In this document: positions 17,990 to 26,179 of the stretch, one piece after another | Numbering within the stretch: the first letter of the stretch is position 1 | Layout: every line of letters begins with the position of its first letter | Source of the DNA: Verrucomicrobiota bacterium | Lineage (GTDB): Bacteria > Verrucomicrobiota > Verrucomicrobiia > Chthoniobacterales > Chthoniobacteraceae | Direction: 5' to 3' | DNA length: 48,295 nucleotides | Assembly: GCA_009885995.1 (NCBI GenBank) | Contig: VFJQ01000172.1 | Coordinates: 1-48,295 of the forward strand | The notes under the pieces: model-generated | Databases searched by the model: none | What the model saw: the letters and a program-made list of their open reading frames with translations, nothing else | What the model was told of the DNA's origin: nothing | Translations under genes and position numbers: made by a program

Positions 17990-19400
17990 TGGGCTGGGGT
18001 TCGGTTGAGGTCCGGTGGTCCGGTGCGTCGACCTTGGGTTTGCGGAGGAGGTTCAACTTTCGGTGGAGCGTGCGGCGGCTGATGCCGAGTTTTTTCGCGG
18101 CGTGCGTGACGTTGCCTTTGGTGGATTCGAGCGCCTGGAGGATTAGCGATTCCTCGTTCGCATGCACGTCGAGCGCGAGCTCGCGCGGCGGGGCGAACTT
18201 CGGCATCGCCGGTCCGGTGAGCCCGCCCGCGGCGCGCACCGCGGGCGGCAGGTCGCGCAGCGTGATCTTCGCGCCCGTGGCCATCACCACCCCGTGCTCG
18301 ATCGCGGTGCGCAGCTCGCGGACATTGCCGGGCCAGTCATAGCGCTGGAGCGCGGCCATGGCTTCGCTCGTGAGTTCCGCGACGGTCTTGCCGTTCTCTT
18401 CCGCAGCCTGCTTGATGAAGGCTTTGACGAGCAGTGGCAGGTCGTCCTTTCGCGCGCGGAGCGGCGGGAGTTCGAGCGTCACGACGTTGAGGCGGAAGAA
18501 GAGATCGTCACGGAATTTTCCATCGCGAACCATCTGCGCGAGATCCTTGTTGGTCGCAGCGACGACGCGCACATCGACTTTGATCGGGTTGTTGCTGCCG
18601 AGCCGCTCGAAGGCGCGTTCCTCGCCGAGGACGCGCAGCAACTTCACCTGCGTTTGCGCGTCGATCTCGCCGATTTCATCGAGGAAGATCGTGCCGCCAT
18701 TCGCCTGCTCGAACCTCCCGATGCGCCGCTCGATTGCGCCGGTGAACGCGCCCTTTTCGTGCCCGAACAACTCCGACGCGAGCAACTGCTCCGGCAGCGC
18801 CGCGCAATGGACCGTGACGAATTTTTCCTTCGGTCGCCCGCTCAGCGCGTGCAGCGCTTGTGCGACCAATTCCTTGCCCGTGCCGCTCTCGCCTTGGATG
18901 AGCACCGTCGCGCGCGTGGGCGCGACCTGCTTCACCGTCTCGAAGACCTCGTGCATCACGCCCGATTCGCCGATGAGACGCTCGAAACCGAACCTCTTCT
19001 CGACCTTCTGCTTGAGCTGCACGACCTCCGCTTCGACCTGCTGTGATCGCAGCGCGCGGCGGATCAGGATCTCGAGCCGGTCGATGTTGAGCGGCTTGGT
19101 GATGAAGTCATACGCCCCGCGTTTCATCGCCTCGACCGCCGCATCGACGCTGCCGTAGGCGGTCATCATGATGACGACCGGCGGTTGCGGACGCTTGAGG
19201 ATTTCCTCGATTAACGCCATGCCGTCCTCTCCGCCGAGCCGCAGGTCGGTGAGAACGAGATCGACGTGTTCATTCTCCAGCACCGCGCGGGCATCCGCAC
19301 CGGACGCCGCGATGTAAACGTCGAACGAATCCTCCAACGACGCGCGCAGCCCATCGCGGGTGTGCTTCTCGTCATCGATGATGAGGATCGTGGGCTGCAT
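17979..19400 (-). CDS. NtrC-family sigma-54-dependent response regulator
   Basis: This 473-residue regulator activates sigma-54 RNA polymerase after phosphorylation. The receiver domain covers residues 3-118, with acidic pocket IIDDE, phospho-acceptor D52 (LTDLRLG) and conserved Lys in TKPLN. The AAA+ domain has Walker A GESGTGKE (170-177), an intact GAFTGA loop (217-222) that contacts sigma-54, and Walker B IFLDEIGE. A Fis-type helix-turn-helix at the C-terminus reads NVTHAAKKLGISRRTLHRK. The start at 19400 is chosen because the REC domain begins there; the frame open to 19499 is not protein-like. No histidine kinase is adjacent, so the partner is elsewhere. Overlap with the membrane protein gene implies shared control. 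Confidence 0.95.
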   Translation of the reverse strand: MQPTILIIDDEKHTRDGLRASLEDSFDVYIAASGADARAVLENEHVDLVLTDLRLGGEDGMALIEEILKRPQPPVVIMMTAYGSVDAAVEAMKRGAYDFITKPLNIDRLEILIRRALRSQQVEAEVVQLKQKVEKRFGFERLIGESGVMHEVFETVKQVAPTRATVLIQGESGTGKELVAQALHALSGRPKEKFVTVHCAALPEQLLASELFGHEKGAFTGAIERRIGRFEQANGGTIFLDEIGEIDAQTQVKLLRVLGEERAFERLGSNNPIKVDVRVVAATNKDLAQMVRDGKFRDDLFFRLNVVTLELPPLRARKDDLPLLVKAFIKQAAEENGKTVAELTSEAMAALQRYDWPGNVRELRTAIEHGVVMATGAKITLRDLPPAVRAAGGLTGPAMPKFAPPRELALDVHANEESLILQALESTKGNVTHAAKKLGISRRTLHRKLNLLRKPKVDAPDHRTSTEPQPNGV

Positions 19401-19418
19401 GGTGGGTGTGGAGCGGCG

Positions 19419-19433
19419 CGCCTTGTAGGCGCG
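19419..19433. repeat. Small GC hairpin upstream of the sigma-54 activator
   Basis: GCGCC-TTGTA-GGCGC forms a 5-bp stem with a 5-base loop, embedded in a longer GC-alternating stretch in the divergent region between the regulator and the first bactofilin. It could be an operator or part of a dispersed repeat; the function is unknown. Confidence 0.35.
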
Positions 19434-19500
19434 GCGCGCAGATTTGGCAAGGGACGGGCGCCGCCCGGGGTTTCCCATCAAGTTCTTGCCGAGAGCCACG

Positions 19501-19528
19501 TTGACAGGGAGGGGCTCGCGGTTACATC
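19501..19528 (+). promoter_or_regulatory. Candidate sigma-70 promoter for the bactofilin gene
   Basis: A perfect TTGACA (19501-19506) is followed after 16 bases by TACATC (19523-19528). Transcription would begin near 19535, which is exactly the GTG of the long bactofilin frame. Either the message is leaderless or translation starts at ATG 19658. Confidence 0.5.
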
Positions 19529-19534
19529 TGACTC

Positions 19535-20065
19535 GTGTTCAGTAAAATCCTGTCCTCCAAGTCCCCAACCGACGAGGAAAGCCGCACTTCGACACCGGAA
19601 CCCGCTGTGGTTCCGCCAAGCTCAACGAATCAACCGAATAACACCACCACCAGCATTATGGCCGACATCACAACCAGTAAGAATCTGCTCTCCGCCGATG
19701 TGGAGATCAAAGGCTCCATCAAGTTCACCAACGAACTCACGATCGACGGCAAGGTCGAAGGCGAGATCACTTCACAGGGCGTGCTGACCATCGGCCAGAA
19801 CGCGGAGATCCGCGGCGAGATCAAGACGAAGTCGGTTACGGTTCTCGGCAAGGTGCATGGCAACATCACCGTCGATGAGCGCTGCGAACTAAAGGCCAAC
19901 GCCGTCCTCATGGGCGACCTCAAGGCCGCGCGACTCCTCGTCGAGGAAGGCGCGACCTTCGTCGGCAAATCCGAGGTGACGCCGAACAAAGTGGCGATGA
20001 AGCAGCCTGAGGTGGCTCGCCCCGGCGAAGCGCCGAAGCAGAACGTCCTCGGCGGCGGCCGCTAA
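19535..20065 (+). CDS. Bactofilin (polymer-forming cytoskeletal protein)
   Basis: The 176-residue protein (GTG start) has a disordered Ser/Thr/Pro-rich N-terminal tail of about 45 residues. The bactofilin domain follows, starting at NLLSADVEIKG. It shows the regular right-handed beta-helix pattern of short strands joined by Gly turns (IDGKVEGEI, IGQNAEIRGEI, VLGKVHGNI) and ends near residue 145. A short basic tail follows. Bactofilins self-assemble without nucleotide into filaments, often membrane-associated, that organise cell-wall enzymes or chromosome segregation. ATG 19658 would remove the tail, leaving 135 residues. The second bactofilin follows 39 bases later in the same direction, so the two may copolymerise. 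Confidence 0.92.
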   Translation: MFSKILSSKSPTDEESRTSTPEPAVVPPSSTNQPNNTTTSIMADITTSKNLLSADVEIKGSIKFTNELTIDGKVEGEITSQGVLTIGQNAEIRGEIKTKSVTVLGKVHGNITVDERCELKANAVLMGDLKAARLLVEEGATFVGKSEVTPNKVAMKQPEVARPGEAPKQNVLGGGR

Positions 20066-20104
20066 TCCCGGACGCCCCAGCGACCAACCTTCCCGCGGCC
20101 CGAC

Positions 20105-20911
20105 GTGGCCAACGAGAACAAGCCCCGGCAGGCTGACAAAATCAGCGCCGATTGCCCGCACTGCGGTTTCACGCAGCTCGAGTCGGCGTATGCAAAATCG
20201 ACCTTCTGCCGCAAGTGCGGTCAGCATTACTCGATCGAGAAGCTGCTGGCGAAGGAGGCGATCAGCCTCAAGGGACCGGGCTTTTTCGAGAAGCTGACCA
20301 AGCTCGTCACGCGCGAAAGCTTTCGCGACGTGGCGTGCTTCTCGTGCGCCCACAAGCAGACGGTTTCGAGCGCTGCGCAGTCCACGCTTTGCCCCCAGTG
20401 CGGCAGCTACATCGACCTGCGCGACTTCAAGATCGGCGGTCCGTTCGGCCGCAGCATCCAGACGCAGGGGGAAGTTCACGTGACCTCCAAGGGGGAGTGT
20501 TCCGCGGCGAAGGTCGCGTGCAATTCGGCCTACATCGAGGGCAAGCTGCGCGGCACTCTCTTCGCCACGAATGAAGTCCGCGTGCGCACGCGGGAGAAGA
20601 TCCTCGGCACCGTCGAGACGCGGCATCTGATCATCGAGAAGAAGTGCGACTGCGAGTTCGTTCGGCCGGTGAAAGCGCAGAGCGTGGAGATCAACGGACG
20701 CATCTCGGCGCGGCTTTTTTGCGATGGCCAGGTGAAGATTCTGAAAGGTGGCGTGCTCGAGGGCACTCTCCACGCGCGTTCGATCGTGGTGGAAAAAGGC
20801 GGCATCTTCAGCGGCGAACTCTTCATCGGCCAGAATGCCGCCCACGAATCGGAGAATGCGGAGCAGACCAGCTTCCTCGGCGGCGACGGACTCGAACTCA
20901 AACCGGCGTAG
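20105..20911 (+). CDS. Zinc-ribbon bactofilin-like protein
   Basis: This 268-residue protein (GTG start) fuses two zinc ribbons to a bactofilin-type domain. Cysteine pairs lie at residues 17/20 and 35/38 (CPHC, CRKC) and at 78/81 and 96/99 (CFSC, CPQC). From about residue 110 the beta-helix pattern appears: GEVHVTSKGECSA, GKLRGTL, GTVETRHLIIEKK, GRISARLF, GVLEGTLHARS, GGIFSGEL. Fusion of metal ribbons to bactofilin is less usual than the plain form and suggests binding to nucleic acid or a protein partner at the filament. It probably forms an operon with the preceding bactofilin. The C-terminal 30 residues are acidic and probably disordered. Confidence 0.85.
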   Translation: MANENKPRQADKISADCPHCGFTQLESAYAKSTFCRKCGQHYSIEKLLAKEAISLKGPGFFEKLTKLVTRESFRDVACFSCAHKQTVSSAAQSTLCPQCGSYIDLRDFKIGGPFGRSIQTQGEVHVTSKGECSAAKVACNSAYIEGKLRGTLFATNEVRVRTREKILGTVETRHLIIEKKCDCEFVRPVKAQSVEINGRISARLFCDGQVKILKGGVLEGTLHARSIVVEKGGIFSGELFIGQNAAHESENAEQTSFLGGDGLELKPA

Positions 20912-20953
20912 CGCGCTTGCCAGTCGGCGGCGCAATTCATTCAATCCGCCGTC

Positions 20954-22015
20954 ATGACTTCCCGCCGCTCCTTTCTCCACACCACCACTCTCGCCACGGC
21001 TGGCGGGGCCATCGCTGCTGAGGCCAAGCCGAAGATCAAAGTCGGCCTCGATAATTTCGCCGTCCGCGCGATGGGCTGGAAGGCGCCGCGACTCGTGGAA
21101 TACGCGGCGGAACTCAAGTGCGACTCGCTTCTCATTTCCGACTTGCTCGCATTCGAGTCGCTCGACGACGCCTACCTGCGCGACGTGTGGGCGAAGGCCG
21201 CGGCGCTGAACGTCGATCTTTACCTCGGCTCGTGGAGCATCTGCCCGACCTCGGTGCGTTTCAAAAAGGACTGGGGCACCGCCGAGGAGCATCTGCGGCT
21301 CGGGCTGCGCTGTGCGAAGACGCTCGGCTCGCCGGTTTTCCGCGTGATCCTTGGCGGGGCCGACGATCGGAAGACGCCCGGCGGCATCAAGGCGCGCATG
21401 GTGGACACCGTCGAGGTCTTGAAAAAGTGCCGCAGCCAGGCGCTCGAACTCGGCGTGAAAGTTGCGATCGAGAATCATGCCGGCGACCTGCACTCGTGGG
21501 AGCTGCGCGAGCTGATCGAGACCGCCGGTGCGGATTTCGTCGGTGCCAATTTCGACTCCGGCAACGCTGCGTGGACGCTCGAAGATCCGATGGACGCGTT
21601 CGAAACCGTCGGCCCTTACATCATCTGTTCGAGCCTGCGCGACGACATGATTTGGGAGAGCGAAGATGGCGCGACTGTCCAGTGGACTGCGGCGGGCGAT
21701 GGGCTCATCGACTGGAAAAAACTCGTCGCTCGCTGGGCCACGCTCTGCCCGAAGGTGCCAATCATGATTGAGACGATCAGCGGCTTCGCGCGCCCGTTTC
21801 CATACAAGAAGGAAGAGTTCTGGCAGCACTACGACAAGCGCGCCGATCGGCTGGCCGCATTCGAGGCGCTGGCGAAGCGCGGGCACAAGATTGATCCCTT
21901 CAAGCCAGCCGACGGTGCCGACAAGAAGCTGGCGGAACAGAATTTCCAGCGCGCGCAGGTCGAGCGCTCGATCCGTTATCTCCGCGAGCAAGTGGGGCTC
22001 GGTGCGAAGGCGTAG
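20954..22015 (+). CDS. Tat-exported sugar phosphate isomerase/epimerase-like protein
   Basis: The 353-residue protein has an N-terminal Tat-type signal (SRRSFLHTTTLATAGGAIAAEA). A xylose isomerase-like TIM barrel follows, with VAIENHAGDLHS near residue 173 carrying the Glu/His metal ligands and FVGANFDSGNAAW near 197 the next metal-binding block. The family includes sugar epimerases, inosose dehydratases and AP endonuclease IV; Tat-exported versions are common in Verrucomicrobia. It probably isomerises or dehydrates a sugar in the periplasm. It lies between the bactofilins and msrA with gaps of about 40 bases on each side. The true substrate is unknown. Confidence 0.85.
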   Translation: MTSRRSFLHTTTLATAGGAIAAEAKPKIKVGLDNFAVRAMGWKAPRLVEYAAELKCDSLLISDLLAFESLDDAYLRDVWAKAAALNVDLYLGSWSICPTSVRFKKDWGTAEEHLRLGLRCAKTLGSPVFRVILGGADDRKTPGGIKARMVDTVEVLKKCRSQALELGVKVAIENHAGDLHSWELRELIETAGADFVGANFDSGNAAWTLEDPMDAFETVGPYIICSSLRDDMIWESEDGATVQWTAAGDGLIDWKKLVARWATLCPKVPIMIETISGFARPFPYKKEEFWQHYDKRADRLAAFEALAKRGHKIDPFKPADGADKKLAEQNFQRAQVERSIRYLREQVGLGAKA

Positions 22016-22052
22016 GTTGCCGCCGCGGTCCGGTTCGCTACACTTCCACCCC

Positions 22053-22673
22053 GTGAAAGCCTTTGCTCTTCCATTATTCGCGCTCCTGCTCGTCTGCACC
22101 GGCGCGGCTGCCGAACCCAAGAAAATGAATGAGAAACCCGCCTCCTCATCGCCCCAGCGCATCACTTTTGGTGGTGGCTGCTTTTGGTGTCTCGAGGCCG
22201 TCTTCCAGCGCCTCGTCGGCGTGAAGTCGGTCGCGAGTGGTTACGCGGGCGGCGCGGTGCCGAACCCGACCTACAAGCAGATCTGCACGGGTGAAACCGG
22301 CCATGCGGAAGTCGTGCAGCTTGAGTTCGACCCGCAGCAGATCGGCTACGACAAGCTCCTCGAGGTGTTCTGGGCCGCGCACGATCCCACGACTTTGAAC
22401 CGCCAGGGCGCCGACCACGGAACCCAATACCGCTCGATCATCCTCTTCGAAAACGATGCGCAAAAAGTCGCCGCGGAGAAATCGAAGGCGGTTGCGCAGG
22501 CGGACTTCAAGGATCCGATCGTCACCGAGATCACACCGCTAAAGATCTTCTACAAGGCGGAGGCCTACCATCAGAACTACTACAACCAAAACGCCAGCCA
22601 GAACCCGTATTGCGCGGTCGTGATTCGGCCGAAACTTCAGAAATTGCTTCATAAAGGACTGATCAAGGAATGA
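22053..22673 (+). CDS. msrA: Peptide-methionine (S)-S-oxide reductase, exported form
   Basis: MsrA reduces methionine-S-sulfoxide in oxidised proteins. The catalytic Cys43 lies in the signature GGGCFWCLE, and GYAGG near residue 61, HAEVV near 79, DHGTQYRS near 107 and YHQNYY near 171 complete the family. The GTG start at 22053 adds a 20-residue signal peptide (ALPLFALLLVCTGAAA) absent from cytosolic MsrA, so this copy likely repairs periplasmic proteins. ATG 22125 (MNEKPASS) would give a cytosolic version. The gene overlaps the YhbY gene by ATGA. No MsrB domain is fused and no msrB lies nearby. Confidence 0.94.
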   Translation: MKAFALPLFALLLVCTGAAAEPKKMNEKPASSSPQRITFGGGCFWCLEAVFQRLVGVKSVASGYAGGAVPNPTYKQICTGETGHAEVVQLEFDPQQIGYDKLLEVFWAAHDPTTLNRQGADHGTQYRSIILFENDAQKVAAEKSKAVAQADFKDPIVTEITPLKIFYKAEAYHQNYYNQNASQNPYCAVVIRPKLQKLLHKGLIKE

Positions 22674-23008
22674 CCGACGAACCCAAACCAACCGAATCCG
22701 CAGCGACTCCCGAGGGCGAAGCGGAAGATCCAAAACTCAAGGCGCTCAAAGCCCGGGCGCAGGTCACCCGTGCCACGCTCAAGGTGGGCCACGACGGTGT
22801 CAGCGAGCGATTGGTGACGCTGCTGGACGAGGCGCTCGACCGGGAGGAGATGGTGAAAGTGCGCTTCGCAGCGCTCAAGGATCAGAAGCGCTTTCTCTCT
22901 CGCGCGCTGGAGGAGCAGACGCATTCGCGCATGGTCCTGCGCGTCGGCCACACCGCCACTTACTACCGCGCGCGCAAGCCTGCCGAAGGCGGAGAAACAG
23001 CCGCCTGA
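22670..23008 (+). CDS. YhbY-family CRM-domain RNA-binding protein
   Basis: This 112-residue protein is a single CRM (CRS1-YhbY) domain with a short acidic N-terminal tail. The typical first helix LKALKARAQ (residues about 24-32) precedes the KVGHDGVSE loop, the GxxG-type RNA contact. The helix LLDEALDREEMVKVRF and a final strand HTATYYRARK follow. YhbY proteins associate with pre-50S ribosomal particles in other bacteria. The domain matches the usual length of about 95 residues plus tails. It overlaps msrA by 4 bases and converges on the PDZ gene with only 3 bases between stops. Confidence 0.85.
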   Translation: MTDEPKPTESAATPEGEAEDPKLKALKARAQVTRATLKVGHDGVSERLVTLLDEALDREEMVKVRFAALKDQKRFLSRALEEQTHSRMVLRVGHTATYYRARKPAEGGETAA

Positions 23009-23011
23009 CGC

Positions 23012-24349
23012 CTACTGCACGTTCGCTTCGCGCGGACGCGACTGCGGTTCGGCGCGCTGCTCAGGCTGCCGCGGACCGGGTTGAAAGCCATCCGGTCGCG
23101 GCTGGGATTGCGGCGCGACTTCGAGCGCGTTGAGCTTGCCCTTGAATGGCTCCGGCACGGCACTCCGCTGCTCGGGTGTATCGACCGGGCCGGTGAAGAC
23201 CGTCTCCCCGGCGGGATTCTTCACGGTCAAAGTGCGCTGCCCGTCCTTCATGCCGAGTTCCACTTCGCCCTCGCGATCGCGCATTGTCATGCGCGCACGG
23301 CTCGCATCCCAGCGCGACGCGCCATCGCTCCATTCGACGCGCGCTTGTGCGGATGCGCCGGGCCGCATATCGCGCAGGATGTCCACGGCATTCACCGGGC
23401 CGCCCGGCTCGTTCGCGCCGCTGGGGCGCTGGCGCGGCATTTCCATCATCGGAAATGGCGGCGGCTTCGGCATCTCGCCTTCGCGTTTTTCCTGCCACTC
23501 CCGGATCTTCTCCTGCCACTTGCTCATCGCTTGCTGGTAGTCGCGCATCTTCTCCTGGAAGGCGCGCATCTGCTCCTGCAACTCGCGGCCTTGGTCCATG
23601 TTGCCCCGCCCCGCGTCGCCGCCACGCCGCATCTCCGGCGAGCCGAAGCTCCCTCGCGATTCCTCCGCGCGCCGCTCCGGCAGCATCTTCTCACCGACTT
23701 TCACCGTGAGCTTTTGCTCCTGGCCCTTGCGGATGACGGTGAGCGCCACCTCGGTGTCCTTGCCGAGTCCGCGCACGAGCGTGCCAAGCTGCACCGGATC
23801 GACGAGTTGCTGCTCATTGAGCTGCTTCAGCACATCGTAGCGCTGCACGCCCGCCGCCTGCGCTGGGCTCCCGGGTAAGACCTCGTCCACCACGAGTCCG
23901 AAGCCCTCGCTCAAGCCGACCTGTGCCGCGAGTGCCGCAGGCGCGACGGATGAAATCACACCGAGATACGGCGTAGCTTTCATCCGCTGCTGCGCAGCAC
24001 GCTCGCCACCGGGGAAGCCCGGCTGCTCAGGCCGACGCTCGCCATCGTAGCGGCGTCCTTCTGGCCCACGTGGCTGCTCGCCGTCGCGCGGAGGAAATCC
24101 CTCGGGCCGCCGCTCGCCGTCGCGTGGCGGAAAGGGCGGGCGCTCCGGGCCTTGCCCGTCTTTGCGGCCTTCGGGTCCGCGCGGCGGTCGATCGCGTTGC
24201 TCACCCGGCGGAAGCGGCGGACGCTCCTCGCGCGCCGCGCCGCCCGGCTCAGGCGGACGCGGTGGGGTTTCGGGCTTCGGCTGATCCTGCGCGAGTGCGG
24301 AGCCGAGCAGGGCGACCGAAGCGAAGCAGGCAGATAGTTTGCGGTTCAT
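23012..24349 (-). CDS. Secreted PDZ-domain protein with charged low-complexity segment
   Basis: The 445-residue protein has a signal peptide (residues 1 to about 21, ending ALAQ). A Pro/Arg/Gly/Glu-rich low-complexity stretch runs to about residue 125 with repeats of the type RRPEG and RDGE. A PDZ domain lies at about 130-225 (TPYLGVISSVAP, EVLPGSPAQAAGV). A predicted coiled coil (about 250-290, QEQMRAFQEKMRDYQ) and a tail with beta strands follow. There is no protease domain, so it is not HtrA; it may act as a periplasmic adaptor. Its composition echoes the protein encoded just upstream, with which it overlaps by ATGA, and the pair follows the sigma factor operon. I do not know a named family. 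Confidence 0.85.
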   Translation of the reverse strand: MNRKLSACFASVALLGSALAQDQPKPETPPRPPEPGGAAREERPPLPPGEQRDRPPRGPEGRKDGQGPERPPFPPRDGERRPEGFPPRDGEQPRGPEGRRYDGERRPEQPGFPGGERAAQQRMKATPYLGVISSVAPAALAAQVGLSEGFGLVVDEVLPGSPAQAAGVQRYDVLKQLNEQQLVDPVQLGTLVRGLGKDTEVALTVIRKGQEQKLTVKVGEKMLPERRAEESRGSFGSPEMRRGGDAGRGNMDQGRELQEQMRAFQEKMRDYQQAMSKWQEKIREWQEKREGEMPKPPPFPMMEMPRQRPSGANEPGGPVNAVDILRDMRPGASAQARVEWSDGASRWDASRARMTMRDREGEVELGMKDGQRTLTVKNPAGETVFTGPVDTPEQRSAVPEPFKGKLNALEVAPQSQPRPDGFQPGPRQPEQRAEPQSRPREANVQ

Positions 24350-25647
24350 TGGAAGTTCGGCGCTGGCGGGCCGGGCGGGCGGCCATCGGGACCGGGCCGC
24401 GGGCCGCGATCGTCACGGCGATCCGGACCGCCGCGGTGATCGCGTGGCTCCGGCCGCGGGCCGCCGTCGTGTTGCGGCGGGCGAAATTCGCGGTGCTCGG
24501 GACCGCGCGCACCCATCTGCGGTTTCGGGCCGTGTCCCGCTTGGTCACGGAATTCGTGATGCCCGCGACGTGGGTCTCCACCGCGATCACCGCGGTCGGC
24601 AAACTGCGGCGGGCGCATCGGCGGACGCGGTCCATCAAAGTTGCCGCGCGGGCCGGGGCCGCGATTATCACGCGGCTGGAATTGTGGCGGATGGTGCTGC
24701 CCTCCGAGGCGCGGCTCGTTCATGCGGCGCTCGCCCTGCGGTGGCCCGTGGCGATCCTTCCCGCCTTCCGCGCGAAATTCCCCACGGTGATGCTTATGCT
24801 GCGCGAACTGGCGCGGCTCGGGACCCTTATTGCGCGCACCTTGCGGCGGCCGATCACCGTCCGGACGCGGCCCGTCTTCACGGCGGCCTTCCGGCTGATC
24901 CTGCGGTCGATCGCGACGCTCACCGTCACGTGCGCCTTCCGGACGGCGTTCGCCATCACGCTGGCCTTCCGGCCGCCGGCCTTCGGGATTCGGGCGGTTG
25001 CCTTGCTCGCGGCGCTCGCCATCGCGGGCACCCTCCGGGCGACGCTCGCCATCACGCGGACCTGCGCCCTCACGCGGCGGACCGTCGGGCCGGCGGCCTT
25101 CCGGCTGGCCTGGCGGGCGATCGCGGTGTTCGCCATCGCGTGCACCTTCCGGACGGCGTTCACCATCACGCTGGCCTTCCGGGCGACGACCTTCGGGATT
25201 CGGGCGGTTGCCTTGCTCGCGGCGCTCGCCATCGCGGGCACCTTCCGGGCGACGGTCGCCATCACGCGGACCTGCGCCCTCACGCGGCGGACCATCGGGA
25301 CGGCGGCCTTCGGGCTGGCCTTGCGGGCGATCACCGCGTTCACCGTCACGTGCGCCGGGGCCATCGGGACGTGGGCCACCTTCACGGCGGATATCCTGCG
25401 GCGGACGTTCGCGACGATCCCCGTCCCGTGCGCCTTCCGGGCGGCGCTCACCATCACGCTGGCCTTCCGGCCGACGGCCTTCGGGATTCGGGCGATCACG
25501 GCCTTCGCCGGGCGGGAGCGGCGGGCGCTCGGCATTCTGCGGAGCGCCGGGCGGCTGCTCGGGTTTGCGTTCTTCCTGCGCGAAGACCGCGCCGGTGCCG
25601 AGCACAGCGGCTGCGGCGAGGAGGAGTTGGATCGGGGTTCTTTTCAT
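24346..25647 (-). CDS. Secreted Arg/Gly/Glu/Pro-rich repetitive disordered protein
   Basis: The 433-residue protein has a clear signal peptide (LLLAAAAVLGTGAVFAQEE) and then is almost wholly low-complexity. Repeats of RRPEG, RDGER and RRPDGPPREG fill residues about 25-270, giving way to a His/Gln/Gly/Pro/Arg-rich segment to the end. A 210-bp (70-residue) unit is tandemly duplicated at 24981-25190 and 25191-25400. Almost no large hydrophobic residues follow the signal, so it should be disordered and polyampholytic. Roles might include matrix, mineral or polyanion binding; none is shown by the sequence. The reality of the gene rests on the signal peptide, ATGA overlap with the PDZ gene and position in the sigma operon. 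The opposite strand is also open but lacks these marks. Confidence 0.75.
   Translation of the reverse strand: MKRTPIQLLLAAAAVLGTGAVFAQEERKPEQPPGAPQNAERPPLPPGEGRDRPNPEGRRPEGQRDGERRPEGARDGDRRERPPQDIRREGGPRPDGPGARDGERGDRPQGQPEGRRPDGPPREGAGPRDGDRRPEGARDGERREQGNRPNPEGRRPEGQRDGERRPEGARDGEHRDRPPGQPEGRRPDGPPREGAGPRDGERRPEGARDGERREQGNRPNPEGRRPEGQRDGERRPEGARDGERRDRPQDQPEGRREDGPRPDGDRPPQGARNKGPEPRQFAQHKHHRGEFRAEGGKDRHGPPQGERRMNEPRLGGQHHPPQFQPRDNRGPGPRGNFDGPRPPMRPPQFADRGDRGGDPRRGHHEFRDQAGHGPKPQMGARGPEHREFRPPQHDGGPRPEPRDHRGGPDRRDDRGPRPGPDGRPPGPPAPNFQ
24981..25400. repeat. 210-bp tandem duplication in coding sequence
   Basis: Two adjacent units each begin with the same ten bases, CTTCGGGATT, at 24981 and 25191, and stay alike for most of 210 bp. 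A third, partial copy of the start is seen at 25479. The period is divisible by three, so the duplication adds 70 residues in frame to the disordered protein. Confidence 0.8.
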
Positions 25648-25666
25648 TTGGGTTTGGTGTTGATGG

Positions 25667-26179
25667 TTACTGCATTGCGACGGGCATCAGCACGATGTCC
25701 TCGCGTGGAACTTCAAACTCGATAACGGCGCCGGTCTGCGGATTTGTCCAAACATGGCGCTCGAGATACGTCAGCCGCATCTGCCGCTGCGGCGTGTCCT
25801 GGTCGTAGATCAATCCTTCGTCCGTCGAATCGATGAGTTCGCTCACCGTCTCATCGGCCGTCCCGCTCACGGCCATGCTCGGCGCCGTGGTGGTGGGCGA
25901 GGGGACTGGCGCTTGCGGCTCGCGGTTGAGCAGGATGAAAGATGCCACGGCAGCTCCGGCGCCGGCCCACAGCAGCCCGCGCAGCAGGCCCAGCAAGGTC
26001 GAGCCGCGCTCGGGACGCGCGACGACGCCGGCAGCGGGCGCGTGATCGAGGGTGCGTGAAGGCGCGACGGTGATCGCGTGGGTCGCCGGCAATTCGGCGG
26101 CGATGCGTTTCACCAGCGACGGTGCCGGCGCAGCGGGCCGCAGCGCGCGCAGTTCGTGTTCGAATTCAGACTCGTTCAT
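25667..26179 (-). CDS. Putative membrane-bound anti-sigma factor
   Basis: This 170-residue protein starts at MNESEFEHELRAL (ATG 26185 two codons earlier is an alternative). A short cytoplasmic N-terminal region of about 70 residues is followed by one membrane helix (LLRGLLWAGAGAAVASFILL, about 78-97). The periplasmic domain contains LTYLERHVWTNPQTGAVIEFEVP near residue 138. The topology and overlap with the ECF sigma gene make it the likely anti-sigma or sensing partner. The zinc-binding HxxxCxxC motif of the ZAS class is absent, so it would be a different class. I infer the role from position and topology. Confidence 0.7.
   Translation of the reverse strand: MNESEFEHELRALRPAAPAPSLVKRIAAELPATHAITVAPSRTLDHAPAAGVVARPERGSTLLGLLRGLLWAGAGAAVASFILLNREPQAPVPSPTTTAPSMAVSGTADETVSELIDSTDEGLIYDQDTPQRQMRLTYLERHVWTNPQTGAVIEFEVPREDIVLMPVAMQ

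Noticed and set aside
23012..24349. PDZ protein as an HtrA/DegP protease
   Set aside because: No trypsin-like domain or catalytic triad precedes the PDZ domain; that region is low-complexity.
24070..25725. Long plus-strand open frame (551 codons) opposite the repetitive protein
   Set aside because: It is the antisense of a GC-rich repeat: no signal peptide, no ribosome binding site, no gene overlap, and residue pattern (Ala/Arg/Thr periodicity) follows from the minus-strand codons.
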